Positions 28,654 to 37,070 of a DNA stretch of 64,000 bases are shown in pieces. The DNA lies in contig AP026970.1 of NCBI GenBank assembly GCA_027924025.1, forward strand, positions 1,262,501-1,326,500, written 5' to 3'. The translations under genes were made by a program, and so were the position numbers. Source of the DNA: Comamonadaceae bacterium OS-4 (GTDB lineage Bacteria; Pseudomonadota; Gammaproteobacteria; Burkholderiales; Burkholderiaceae_C). Numbering within the stretch: the first letter of the stretch is position 1; each line of letters starts with the position of its first letter. The notes below the pieces were generated by a model. The model was not told the origin of the DNA. It did not search any database and saw only the letters and a list, made by a program, of their open reading frames with translations.

Positions 28654-29766
28654 ATGCGGGTCATGGTTTTGGGTGGGTACGGGAATTTCGGCGCACGTAT
28701 CAGCCGGGCATTGGCGGGCTCACCCTCCATAGAACTGCTGGTTGCCGGCAGGGATGGGCTCTCAGCACAACACTTCGTAGAAACCATACCCGCACGTGGC
28801 CGTGCCCGCGGAGTCGCGGTGGATATGCACAGTCCCGATTTCTCGCAGATGTTGGCCGATTTGAATGTTGAGTTGCTAATTCATACCGCGGGCCCCTTTC
28901 AGGGTCAGGATTACGCGGTGGCGCGTGCTTGTGCGCAAGCCAGCGCGCACTACATCGATCTGGCGGACGGGCGGCGTTTTGTGTGCGATTTCGCACCGGC
29001 CTTGGACGCGGAATTCAAAGCGCTAGACCGCGTAGCCATCTGTGGCGCCAGCACAGTGCCTGCATTGTCGTCAGCCGTGGTGAATGCACTCTGTGACGGA
29101 TGGCAGGGTGTAGAGACCATCGACATTTGCATCGCGCCCGCCCAGACTGCTCCACGAGGCGTGGCCACCATGCGGGCGGTGCTCGGCTATTGCGGGGAAG
29201 CGATTCAGGTCTGGCGCAACGGACAGTGGCAGTCGCTCACCGGCTGGGGCGATCCGCAGCCGGTAAAGATACGCGGCTTGAAGGCTCGCCTGGGCTCGCC
29301 CTGTGATATCCCGGACCTGGAGCTATTTCCTTCGCACTACGCTGTGCGCAATCGTGTCGAATTCCGTGCGGCCGTAGAAGTAACCTTGGCGCAGAGAGTG
29401 TTTGCCGCCATGGCTTGGCTGCGTCGGCATCGGGTGTTTCCCAATCCCGCTGTTCTTGCAGGGGCCCTGAACGCGGGTGCAAAGTGTTTTGACCCCTTTG
29501 GCTCTGCGTTGGGTGGGATGGTCGTCCGGGTTTCCGGGACGGGTGTGGATGGCAACTCCCTGAAACGGTCCTGGCACATTGCAGCGGACCATGACCATGG
29601 GCCGGAAATTCCTTGCATGGCAGCCATCCTGCTGGCCCGGAAACTGGCTTTCGGTCAGCGCTTCAAGGCGGGGGCTTACCCTGCCATGGGCCTTTTGGCC
29701 TTGGATGAACTCAGCCCTGAGTTTGCGAAATGGGGCATGGTGACTCAGGTCGTAGAGGAGCGTTGA
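28654..29766 (+). CDS. Saccharopine dehydrogenase-like NAD(P)-binding protein
   Basis: The 370-residue protein has an N-terminal Rossmann motif VLGGYGNFGARI (5-16) and HTAGPFQGQDYAVARAC near residue 85, both typical of the saccharopine dehydrogenase-like NADP-binding family. It lacks lysine-biosynthesis neighbours, so the classical reaction is unlikely. It heads a four-gene cluster with an SRPBCC protein and two small membrane proteins. GAGGGAG (28642-28648) supports the ATG at 28654. Confidence 0.85.
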   Translation: MRVMVLGGYGNFGARISRALAGSPSIELLVAGRDGLSAQHFVETIPARGRARGVAVDMHSPDFSQMLADLNVELLIHTAGPFQGQDYAVARACAQASAHYIDLADGRRFVCDFAPALDAEFKALDRVAICGASTVPALSSAVVNALCDGWQGVETIDICIAPAQTAPRGVATMRAVLGYCGEAIQVWRNGQWQSLTGWGDPQPVKIRGLKARLGSPCDIPDLELFPSHYAVRNRVEFRAAVEVTLAQRVFAAMAWLRRHRVFPNPAVLAGALNAGAKCFDPFGSALGGMVVRVSGTGVDGNSLKRSWHIAADHDHGPEIPCMAAILLARKLAFGQRFKAGAYPAMGLLALDELSPEFAKWGMVTQVVEER

Positions 29767-29770
29767 GGCC

Positions 29771-30277
29771 ATGGCGCACGGCACATTTGAGTTTCAGATG
29801 CCCGCTCCGTCGGCGGTGGTGTTTGATGCATTCCATTACCACGCGTGGCGACTACGCTGGGACTCATTGGTCGAGAACACACGGGTTGAAGGTGGTGCGC
29901 CGTGCCCGTCGGTCGGGGCGGTTACGGTCAGCGGTGGCAAGGGCTGGATGCAAGGCTTATCCATGCACACCCGCTTTGTCAGCTACTCGCCACCCTCATT
30001 GGCGGCTGCGACCATGGTGGGGACCGCATTTCCATTTTCACGTTGGGCCGCTTCCATGCGCCACAGGGATAGCGGGGAGGGTCGTTCCATTCTTTTGTAC
30101 ACCTACACGCTGGAAGCCGGTCCCGGGTTTCTGATGCGATGCATCGAACCTCTGATTGACGCTGTTTTCAGGCACCAGACGCGAAAGCGCTTTGCGCGCT
30201 TGCAGGCATTTTTGGCCCAGCATGCGTCTGACGTTGAACAGTGGCAAGCCGAAGGAAGACGCAATGTCTCTTTCTGA
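29771..30277 (+). CDS. SRPBCC-family (START-like) protein
   Basis: The 168-residue protein begins with a beta strand and a helix pattern (FEFQMPAPSAVVFDAFHYHAWRLRWD) like the polyketide cyclase/SRPBCC ligand-binding fold, and continues with strands and a C-terminal helix (RHQTRKRFARLQAFLAQH). A hydrophobic ligand is likely but unknown. It follows the dehydrogenase-like gene by 4 bp and overlaps the next gene, so it belongs to the same operon. Confidence 0.7.
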   Translation: MAHGTFEFQMPAPSAVVFDAFHYHAWRLRWDSLVENTRVEGGAPCPSVGAVTVSGGKGWMQGLSMHTRFVSYSPPSLAAATMVGTAFPFSRWAASMRHRDSGEGRSILLYTYTLEAGPGFLMRCIEPLIDAVFRHQTRKRFARLQAFLAQHASDVEQWQAEGRRNVSF

Positions 30278-30629
30278 TCGAAATTTGCTGCGCTATAGCT
30301 TGGTGTTGGTGTGGCTACTCACCGCCATTTGCAGTGTGTGGGAGCTGGAAGGGCAGAGCCGCGGGTTGTTGCTTGCGGGTGGCATTGCGGATCCGTTTTT
30401 TGCCAATGTCCTGGTGTGGAGTGGCGCTGCTATAGACCTGTTTCTCGGCCTGCTTTTGTGGATGAGGCCGGGGCGCCGTGTCTTCTTCCTAGCGCTTGTT
30501 GCCATGTTGCTCATGACAGTTGTCGCGACGTTGCTGACACCAGCCTTGTGGTTGCATCCCCTAGGGCCACTCACCAAAAATCTGCCCATGGCGGCCATCC
30601 TGTTTATTCTGGCGAGGACTTCAAAATGA
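30264..30629 (+). CDS. DoxX-like small membrane protein
   Basis: The 121-residue protein has four hydrophobic segments (about 10-25, 48-62, 70-90, 97-115) in the DoxX-like layout, including LAGGIADPFFANVLVWSGAAI. Function is not established. The ATG at 30264 lies within the end of the SRPBCC gene (14-bp overlap) with an upstream GAAGGAAG, and the stop overlaps the next start (ATGA). Confidence 0.78.
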   Translation: MSLSDRNLLRYSLVLVWLLTAICSVWELEGQSRGLLLAGGIADPFFANVLVWSGAAIDLFLGLLLWMRPGRRVFFLALVAMLLMTVVATLLTPALWLHPLGPLTKNLPMAAILFILARTSK

Positions 30630-31102
30630 GCTCGTACTTGCTGCTGAAGTGGATTCATATCCTATCCAGCACAGTCCTGGTGGGTACCGGCTTTGGCACC
30701 GCGTTTTACATGTTTTTCGTGAACCGCAGCGGGGTCATTGCAGCGCAGGCGGTGGTGACCCGATTGGTCGTGCGCGCCGACTGGTGGCTTACCACGCCTG
30801 CAGCGGTGGTTCAGCCGGCGACAGGATTCATGATGGTTTATTTGGCGGGGTATCCCTTGACCTCGCCGTGGTTAGTGGTGTCTTTTGCGCTGTACTTGAC
30901 TGCCGGTGCCTGCTGGATGCCGGTGGTCGGTTTGCAGATCCGCATGGCGGCTCTGGCCAAGGAGGCCCATGAGAATGGACACGCCTTGCCCGAGGTGTAC
31001 TGGGACCATGCCCGCCGTTGGGAAGCCTTGGGCTATCCGGCCTTTGCGGCCATGCTGGCCGTCTTCTATCTGATGGTCCATAAACCGGTCCTTTGGGGCT
31101 AG
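30626..31102 (+). CDS. DUF2269 family integral membrane protein
   Basis: The 158-residue protein has four or five hydrophobic segments and begins with the DUF2269 pattern LLLKWIHILSSTVLVGTGFG containing a membrane His. It ends the cluster of dehydrogenase-like, SRPBCC, DoxX-like and DUF2269 genes. The ATG at 30626 overlaps the preceding stop, which argues for coupled translation and shared function. What the set does is unknown. Confidence 0.82.
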   Translation: MSSYLLLKWIHILSSTVLVGTGFGTAFYMFFVNRSGVIAAQAVVTRLVVRADWWLTTPAAVVQPATGFMMVYLAGYPLTSPWLVVSFALYLTAGACWMPVVGLQIRMAALAKEAHENGHALPEVYWDHARRWEALGYPAFAAMLAVFYLMVHKPVLWG

Positions 31103-31133
31103 CGCGTGCAGCCAATGGCTGAAAGCCTACAAT

Positions 31134-31217
31134 CACAGCTTCCACCGGGGGTGTCCTTCACAGGACTGAGAAATACCCCATGTACCTGATCTGGGTTATG
31201 CCAGCGTAGGAAGTGTG
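31134..31217 (+). ncRNA. TPP riboswitch (thi box)
   Basis: The thi-box hallmarks are present in order: closing stem CACAGCTTCC (31134-31143) with GGAAGTGTG (31209-31217), GGGGGTGTCC, GGACTGAGA (31163-31171), AATACCCC, and the conserved pyrophosphate-side ACCTGATCTGGGTTATGCCA with CAGCG. It lies 73 bp before thiB. A short hairpin CCCG-TTTG-TGGG (about 31230-31241) follows and may belong to the expression platform; control could be by termination or by hiding the start site. Thiamine pyrophosphate should repress the thi transporter genes. Confidence 0.95.
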
Positions 31218-31290
31218 AGAAGCCAGAGTCCCGTTTGTGGGTGCCGGTTTTTGATGCAGCCTTCGCGGGCGCATTGAAAGAGAGCACACC

Positions 31291-32322
31291 ATGCAACACG
31301 GGATTTTTTCATTTCTGAAGACCACTCTGGGCGCCGCCCTGCTGGCTGCCGGCCTGACCGCCGCCCAGGCTGCCGACTTGCGGGTTCTGACCCACAGTTC
31401 CTTCACGGTGCCCAAGCCCTTGCTGGCCCAGTTTGAAAAAGACAACGGCGTCAAGCTGCGCATCACCAAAGGCGGCGACGCCGGTGAAATGCTCAACAAG
31501 CTGATCCTGACCAAGGCCAACCCGATTGCTGATGTGGTCTACGGCATTGACAACGCGTTGGCTCCCAAGGCGCTGGCTGCCGGTGTGCTGGACACCAGCA
31601 CAGTGGCCGCCGCCGGGCGCAAACCCGCCGCCGAGCTGCCGGCCCCGCTGGTGCCGGTGGACTACGGTTATGTGACCCTGAACTACGACAAAGCCTGGTT
31701 CGCCAAAAACGGCGTGGCCGTGCCCAAAACGCTGGATGACCTGACCCAACCCGCCTACGCCAAATTGCTGGTGGTGCAAAACCCGGCCACCAGCAGCCCC
31801 GGCTATGCATTTTTGCTCTCCACCATCGGCGCCATGGGCGAGGACAAAGCATTTGATTTTTGGGCCAAGTTGCGCGCCAACGGCCTGAAAGTGGCCAAGG
31901 GCTGGACCGAGGCTTACTACACCGAGTTCAGCCAAAACGGTGGCAAGCACCCCATCGTGGTGAGCTACGCCACCAGCCCGGCGGCTGAAGTGTTCTACAG
32001 CAAGACCAAGCTGAGCGAGCCGCCGACAGCCTCCCTGAGCTTGCCGGGCGCTGTGTTCCGCCAGGTCGAAGGTGTTGCTTTGGTCAAGGGCGGCAAAGAG
32101 CGCGCTGCGGCCGAAAAGTTTGTCGAGTTCATGCGGTCCCCGGCCGTGCAGACCGCGATGCAGACCGACATGTGGATGTACCCCGCCGAAGCCGGTGTCG
32201 CCAAGGCCGACGCCTTCCGCTTCGCGCCGGAGCCCACCGCGTTCAACGCACCGTCTGACGCCGACATTGCCGCCAAGGGCAGTGACTGGGTCGCCCGCTG
32301 GACCAAGGTGGTGTTGAAGTAA
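31291..32322 (+). CDS. thiB: Thiamine ABC transporter, periplasmic binding protein
   Basis: The 343-residue protein has a signal peptide (about 1-28, ending AAQAA) and ThiB-type features: DLRVLTHSSFTVPKPLLAQF, GGDAGEMLNKLILTK, ADVVYGIDNAL and PVDYGYVTLNYDKAWF. ThiB captures thiamine and its phosphates in the periplasm. Position directly under a TPP riboswitch and before thiP/thiQ makes the assignment strong. Confidence 0.95.
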   Translation: MQHGIFSFLKTTLGAALLAAGLTAAQAADLRVLTHSSFTVPKPLLAQFEKDNGVKLRITKGGDAGEMLNKLILTKANPIADVVYGIDNALAPKALAAGVLDTSTVAAAGRKPAAELPAPLVPVDYGYVTLNYDKAWFAKNGVAVPKTLDDLTQPAYAKLLVVQNPATSSPGYAFLLSTIGAMGEDKAFDFWAKLRANGLKVAKGWTEAYYTEFSQNGGKHPIVVSYATSPAAEVFYSKTKLSEPPTASLSLPGAVFRQVEGVALVKGGKERAAAEKFVEFMRSPAVQTAMQTDMWMYPAEAGVAKADAFRFAPEPTAFNAPSDADIAAKGSDWVARWTKVVLK

Positions 32323-32338
32323 GCCTGCAGCGTCTGCT

Positions 32339-33922
32339 GTGGCGTTTGAGACCTCGCGCCTGAAACGGCCCCGCCCCTGGGCGTGGGACCGTTGGGCGCT
32401 GGCTGCGGTGCCGCTGCTGTTTTTGGCGGTGGTGCTGGTGGCACCCGCCGTGCGCCTGATGCTGGAGGGCGGCAGCGCCGACCTGTGGGCCCCTTGGCAA
32501 GACCCCTATCTGCGCAGGCGGCTGCTGTGGTCGCTGGCGCAAGCCGCGATGACCTGTGGCTTGGTGTTGCTGATGGGCCTGCCCATGGGCTGGGTACTGG
32601 CGCGGCTCGATTTCCCCGGGCGCGGCTTGTTGTTGCGCGGCTTGATGCTGCCCTTTGTGGTTCCCACCCTGGTCGCCGCCATGGGTGTGTTGGCTTTGAT
32701 GGGGCCGCGTGGCTTGTTGGCGCAGTGGGGCGGGCCGGATTTGCAGGGCACGCCGTGGCTGCTGCTGTTTGGCAATTTGTTTTTTAACCTGTGTGTGCTG
32801 GTGCGCGCTGCGGTAGATGCGCTCTCGCAGGTGAGCGCCGCCCGGGTGGCAGCAGCCCGCAGCTTGGGGGCTACGCCGTGGCGGGCCTTTTGGCGGGTGG
32901 AGTGGCCGGCGATTGCACCCTGGTTGGCCTCGGCTTTGTGCCTGGTGTTTTTGTACTGCTTTTCAGGTTTCGGACTGGCGCTGGTCTTGGGCGGGCAGGC
33001 CTATGCGACGGCGGAGGTCGAGATCTACACCCTGGTGGCCCATGAGCTGCAGCTGGGGCAGGCCAGTGTGTTGTCGGTCTGGATGTTGTTGCTGACAGGC
33101 GCGGTTGCTCTGGGTTACGCGGCGGTAGAGCGCCGTTTGGCTACCCCTGCCCGGGCGGATGGGGTGCTGCGCCGGCCCGTTCGGGGCGTTGCGCAGTGGA
33201 GTGCGGTCATGGTCACTGTCGGTGTTTGGATGCTGATTTGTGCTGCACCCCTCATAGCCATTGCGCATGGCGCTATTTTTTCAGGAGCAGATGCATGGGG
33301 TGTGCTGCGGGAAGACGACACCTTGCTGGCCCTCTACAACACGGTGCAGTTCTCGCTGTTGGCACTGGTACTGGCGACTGTGCTGGGCCTTGCCCACGCC
33401 TTGGCGGCCCGCCGGGTGCTGTGGCTGCGCACCTTGGTGTTTCTGCCGTTTATTGTGTCGCCGGTCATGGTGGCGTTTGGCCTGTTGTTGTTGTACCCCG
33501 AGGCCAGTGGCAGTTTCGGTGTGTTGGTGGCGGCCTACGCCTTGCTGGCGTATCCCTTTGTGGCCAAAAGTGTGGCCTCGCGCTTGGATAGCTTGCCCGC
33601 CCACTACCTGGAGGCCGCCCGCAGCCTGGGCGCCAGCCCGTGGCGCTGTTTCTGGCGGGTCACGCTCCCCTTGTTGGCACCGGCTTTGCGCCGGGGCATG
33701 GCCTTTGCCGCTGCCACCGCCGTGGGCGAGTTTGCAGTGAGCTTGTTTTTATCGCGCCCCGAGTGGGCCACACTCACCACCCTGATTTATCAGCACCTGG
33801 GCAAGCCTGGTGCGGTGAACCTGGGTGCTGCGCAGGTGCTCGCCTGCGTGCTGATGGGGCTGGCACTGCTGGCTTTTGTGTTGATTGAATGGCCTGGTAA
33901 GGAAGGTGACGCGCGTGCTTGA
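32339..33922 (+). CDS. thiP: Thiamine ABC transporter, permease
   Basis: The 527-residue permease contains two fused binding-protein-dependent transport domains, each with an EAA-like loop (about AARSLGATPWRAFWRVEWP and AARSLGASPWRCFWRVTLP), as in ThiP. It begins with GTG at 32339, 17 bp after thiB, with no obvious SD. Its end overlaps thiQ by 8 bp if thiQ starts at 33915. A short repeat-like stretch lies at 33252-33288. Confidence 0.93.
   Translation: MAFETSRLKRPRPWAWDRWALAAVPLLFLAVVLVAPAVRLMLEGGSADLWAPWQDPYLRRRLLWSLAQAAMTCGLVLLMGLPMGWVLARLDFPGRGLLLRGLMLPFVVPTLVAAMGVLALMGPRGLLAQWGGPDLQGTPWLLLFGNLFFNLCVLVRAAVDALSQVSAARVAAARSLGATPWRAFWRVEWPAIAPWLASALCLVFLYCFSGFGLALVLGGQAYATAEVEIYTLVAHELQLGQASVLSVWMLLLTGAVALGYAAVERRLATPARADGVLRRPVRGVAQWSAVMVTVGVWMLICAAPLIAIAHGAIFSGADAWGVLREDDTLLALYNTVQFSLLALVLATVLGLAHALAARRVLWLRTLVFLPFIVSPVMVAFGLLLLYPEASGSFGVLVAAYALLAYPFVAKSVASRLDSLPAHYLEAARSLGASPWRCFWRVTLPLLAPALRRGMAFAAATAVGEFAVSLFLSRPEWATLTTLIYQHLGKPGAVNLGAAQVLACVLMGLALLAFVLIEWPGKEGDARA
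33252..33288 (+). repeat. Repeat-like palindromic segment inside thiP
   Basis: The segment CATAGCCATTGCGCATGG followed by CGCTATTTTTT has ATAGC and GCTAT ends around a GCGC core, like the other repeat copies, and is read as IAIAHGAIFSG. It is shorter and the match is modest, so it may be coincidental. Confidence 0.35.
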
Positions 33923-34574
33923 GTTGCAATCGATCGTGAAGGAGTGGCAGCCCCCTCAAGGTGTCGCCCGGCCTTTGCTGCGCGGGGTGTCTGTCAGCGT
34001 GGCTGCGGGCGAAACGGTCGCCTTGCTCGGCTCAAGCGGCAGTGGCAAGAGCACCCTGCTGCGGATTGCAGCGGGCCTGGAGGCGGCGGATGCCGGCAGC
34101 GTTCGCATGGACGGCCAAGACATTACCGCCCTGCCGCCCGAGCGCCGGGGCTTTGCCCTGATGTTCCAGGATTTTGCGCTGTTCCCCCACCTGAATGTGC
34201 AAGACAACGTGGCCTTCGGCCTGGTGGAGCAGCGGGTGCCCCGCAAAGCGGCCCGGGACCAGGCGGTGGCGATGCTGGCCCGGTTCGGTTTGTCGGCATA
34301 CACCCATTCCAAGGTTTGGCAACTCTCGGGCGGGGAGCAGCAGCGGGTGGCGCTGGCCCGGGCCTTGATCACGCGTCCGCGTGCCTTGTTGCTGGACGAG
34401 CCTTTTTCCGCCCTGGACGCCGACCTGCGCCTGCAACTGCGCGCCGAATTCAAGGCCCATATCGCCGAGCACCGTATGGCCACACTCTGGGTGACCCACG
34501 ACGAGGCGGAGGCCCGTGCGATGGCGGTGCGGGGTTACCGGCTGCAAGAGGGCGTTTTTTGCCCGATTTGGTGA
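33915..34574 (+). CDS. thiQ: Thiamine ABC transporter, ATP-binding protein
   Basis: The ATPase (219 residues from the GTG at 33915) has Walker A LLGSSGSGKST (about 37-47), signature LSGGEQQRVALARAL, Walker B LLLDEPFSALD and the switch region WVTHDEAEA. The GTG at 33915 has an AAGGAAG site upstream and overlaps the thiP stop by 8 bp. An in-frame start at 33885 would add ten residues. Together with thiB and thiP it forms a complete TPP-regulated thiamine importer. Confidence 0.92.
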   Translation: MLELQSIVKEWQPPQGVARPLLRGVSVSVAAGETVALLGSSGSGKSTLLRIAAGLEAADAGSVRMDGQDITALPPERRGFALMFQDFALFPHLNVQDNVAFGLVEQRVPRKAARDQAVAMLARFGLSAYTHSKVWQLSGGEQQRVALARALITRPRALLLDEPFSALDADLRLQLRAEFKAHIAEHRMATLWVTHDEAEARAMAVRGYRLQEGVFCPIW

Positions 34575-34661
34575 AAAAAGCCCGAGCAACAGTCCATTCG
34601 GCTCATCGAAAAAATAGCGCAGAACCGGTATCCTCGCGCCATACTTGAAAAGGCCTCTTCC

Positions 34662-35414
34662 ATGTTCACTCCCTACCTGAAGCGCTTCGCGGTAGTTACC
34701 GGTCTTGCAATGGCCGCTTTGTCTGCGCATGCAACCGTGTCGCCAGCGAATACCTTCGACACCATTTACGGCGCCAATTTCACCAATCTGAGCAGCAGCT
34801 ACAGCACCACTTTCCTGGGTGGCACCGTGGCCAGCTTTGCGGCCAAAAACGGCGATGCAACCGCGCGTTTCAGCTTCAAGGATGCGCAAGGCGGCTACAA
34901 GGGCGTCGGGGTGTCTCCGAGCAACGGAAACGGCCGTACCCCTGGTGAAATCGATATTGGTGAAACCATTACCGGTTCTTTCTCCCGCGGTGTGCTGGTC
35001 AAAAACTTCAGCGTCGGCCTGTTGTTCAATGGCCCTGAATACAACGACGTGCAAGAGAAAGCCATCGTCTCGGTTTTGTATGCCGACCACACCACCGCCA
35101 ATTTCAGTTTGATTGCCACCGGCAACACCGTGGCGCTGTGGAACGGCTCCAGCACGCAAGTGACCAACTTGAGCCCGGCTACGCTGAACAAGGGTGGCGC
35201 TTGGTCGGTGGCCAACCCGTTTGGCAACAAGCTGGTGAGCCAGGTGACTTTTGGTGCGGCGATGGGTGCCCGTGGCGACGGCAAGGGTACCAACCAGTCG
35301 GACTACACCTTGTTGAGCATCACCGCTGCGGTTCCCGAGCCAGAGACTTACGCCATGTTGCTGGCCGGTTTGTTCGCGATTGGCGCAGCAGCGCGTCGCA
35401 AGAAATCGTCCTGA
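34662..35414 (+). CDS. PEP-CTERM sorting-domain protein
   Basis: The 250-residue protein has an N-terminal signal peptide (about 1-25, ending LSAHAT) and a textbook C-terminal sorting tail: VPEPETYAMLLAGLFAIGA followed by basic AARRKK (about 224-248). PEP-CTERM proteins are cleaved and delivered by an exosortase in bacteria that make exopolysaccharide; no exosortase is in this window. The body is Ser/Thr/Asn/Gly-rich and predicted beta-rich. Expression appears monocistronic, with a strong terminator after it. Confidence 0.93.
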   Translation: MFTPYLKRFAVVTGLAMAALSAHATVSPANTFDTIYGANFTNLSSSYSTTFLGGTVASFAAKNGDATARFSFKDAQGGYKGVGVSPSNGNGRTPGEIDIGETITGSFSRGVLVKNFSVGLLFNGPEYNDVQEKAIVSVLYADHTTANFSLIATGNTVALWNGSSTQVTNLSPATLNKGGAWSVANPFGNKLVSQVTFGAAMGARGDGKGTNQSDYTLLSITAAVPEPETYAMLLAGLFAIGAAARRKKSS

Positions 35415-35430
35415 TTCGCTTCGGCCCCAC

Positions 35431-35461
35431 AAAAAAACCACCGCTTGCGGTGGTTTTTTTT
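35431..35461. terminator. Rho-independent terminator, bidirectional
   Basis: AACCACCGC (35436-35444) pairs with GCGGTGGTT (35447-35455) across a 2-nt TT tip. An A run precedes and a T run follows, so it can stop transcription of the PEP-CTERM gene on the plus strand and of the solute-binding gene on the minus strand. Confidence 0.9.
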
Positions 35462-35518
35462 AGTCGGTACCTTGGCGGCGCTGTGGGGTGCTGGAGCAGG
35501 CGGTTTTCTGATTGTGGG

Positions 35519-36376
35519 TCAACGGACCAGTGGCATCACGCTGCCCTTGAGTACGAACGGGGGATATATGGCGCTGAACTTTTTGTACAGGTAATCGCTT
35601 CGGGTTTCCCGCTGAATGGTAGTCCTCAAGTATTTCAAGGTTCCGGCCGGCATCGAGGTGCGGGAGAGGTAGATGCCGCTCTCGCCCCAGGGCATGTCGT
35701 CCATGGGCTCAACGCGCATCGTGTCGAGCATGTCTTTCATGCGCTCGTCATCCATCAGCGCGCCATACAGCGTGATCGGGGCCATGAGGGTGACGTCGTT
35801 CGGATTGCTGCGGAGCCAACGGGCGACGCCTATCGGATCCGGTTCCAGCACAAGCCGGCCTTCTGCCTGCATGGCATCAAGCAACCCCGAATAGTGGGGG
35901 CCAAAGTTAAAACCCCGCACGGCCACTAATTTGACGTTGCTTTGCTTGAGCAATTCAGGGCTGTTGGTGAACGCCTTTCTTTCCGCGCTGCCGAAAGAAA
36001 TGACAGTGGCGCGGTTGCGCACCATGGGGATGAAAACACCGGCGGCGTCGCGCTCCGGTGACCGTGTGACAGCTAGCATCACATCCGCTTGGCCCACCTC
36101 AAACAAGCGCTCCTGTCGGGCCCGTGGTACGGGGCTGAACACAAAAGTACATTTGCTTTTGCTGGAAATCGTGTCTAGCAGGTCTTTGTAAATTCCTCCG
36201 ACCCGTTCGCCGTTGACGGTGAGGCTCTGGCCGGTCGGGGACACGGGGACTTGCAGCTTGCGCTCGCATGCGGCCATGGCCGCGGTGCTTGCCATGAAGC
36301 CGAGGGCAACCAGCAGCGAGCTACGAATCCTGGGGGTGGGCAAGTTCACAGAGGTGCGTCTGGCGACGAAATGCAA
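35519..36376 (-). CDS. Periplasmic solute-binding protein, family 3-like (orphan)
   Basis: The 285-residue protein (TTG start; a GTG at 36349 is equally possible) has a signal peptide ending ASTAAMA and a family-3 binding fold: VGGIYKDLLDTISSKSKC, QADVMLAVTRSPERD and a final YKKFSAIYPPFVLKG. Such proteins bind amino acids, but no permease or ATPase is adjacent. It may serve as a sensor-like or c-di-GMP-pathway partner, or pair with a transporter elsewhere. Function is not determined. Confidence 0.78.
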   Translation of the reverse strand: MHFVARRTSVNLPTPRIRSSLLVALGFMASTAAMAACERKLQVPVSPTGQSLTVNGERVGGIYKDLLDTISSKSKCTFVFSPVPRARQERLFEVGQADVMLAVTRSPERDAAGVFIPMVRNRATVISFGSAERKAFTNSPELLKQSNVKLVAVRGFNFGPHYSGLLDAMQAEGRLVLEPDPIGVARWLRSNPNDVTLMAPITLYGALMDDERMKDMLDTMRVEPMDDMPWGESGIYLSRTSMPAGTLKYLRTTIQRETRSDYLYKKFSAIYPPFVLKGSVMPLVR

Positions 36377-36413
36377 TTTGTAACAAACAGTCTAGCGCAG
36401 GCGCCCGGGTTTG

Positions 36414-37070
36414 TCAGCCATGGGGGTGGCGAATCCCGTCGTGGTGCAGGTGCAAAACCCGGTCGGCATGCTCGGTGGCCGCTAGAGAATGCGTGACCAG
36501 CACCAAGGCGCTGCCGTGTTGGCGGCACTGGGTGACCAGGGCCTGCATGACCTTGGCGGCGGTCGCAGGGTCGAGGTTGCCGGTGGGCTCATCGGCCAGA
36601 ATCAATGCGGGTTGGTGCACCAGCGCGCGGGCGATGGCCACCCGTTGCAACTGCCCGCCACTGAGCTGCTGCGGCAAACGCGCACCCAGCTCGCCCAGGC
36701 CAACCGCGTCCAGCAAGGCTTGCACCCGCTCGGGCTCCTGTCGACCGAGCAGCATCAGCGGCAAAGCCACGTTTTGCGTCACATCCAGATGCGGCAGCAC
36801 ATGGAAGGCCTGGAACACAAAGCCCACCTTGTCCCGCCGGAGCAGGGCCCGTTGGTCGTCATTCAGTCGCCCGAGGTCTTGCCCGGCGAGGTGCACGGTT
36901 CCGTGGTCCCAGCTGTCGAGCCCGGCCATGCAGTTCAGCAGGGTGGATTTGCCAACCCCCGACTCACCCACAATGGCCACAAACTCGCCGGGTGCGACAT
37001 CCAGGTTCACATGGGCAAACACAGGGGTGCTGCCGTAGTGTTTGCCGACATCACGCAATTGCAAGGTCAT
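36414..37070 (-). CDS. ABC transporter ATP-binding protein, LolD/AttE-like
   Basis: The 218-residue ATPase has Walker [10 protein letters not shown] (35-43), signature [15 protein letters not shown] and Walker [13 protein letters not shown], the last being characteristic of the MacB/LolD/FtsE class that pairs with FtsX-type permeases. Its ATG overlaps the miaA stop by 4 bp. A matching permease is not adjacent, but an FtsX-type permease at 25897-28569 lies on the same strand downstream and is the best candidate partner (inference). Confidence 0.88.
   Translation of the reverse strand: MTLQLRDVGKHYGSTPVFAHVNLDVAPGEFVAIVGESGVGKSTLLNCMAGLDSWDHGTVHLAGQDLGRLNDDQRALLRRDKVGFVFQAFHVLPHLDVTQNVALPLMLLGRQEPERVQALLDAVGLGELGARLPQQLSGGQLQRVAIARALVHQPALILADEPTGNLDPATAAKVMQALVTQCRQHGSALVLVTHSLAATEHADRVLHLHHDGIRHPHG

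Noticed and set aside
34032..35441. 469-codon open frame on the minus strand
   Set aside because: It is antisense to thiQ and the PEP-CTERM gene and has no family features.
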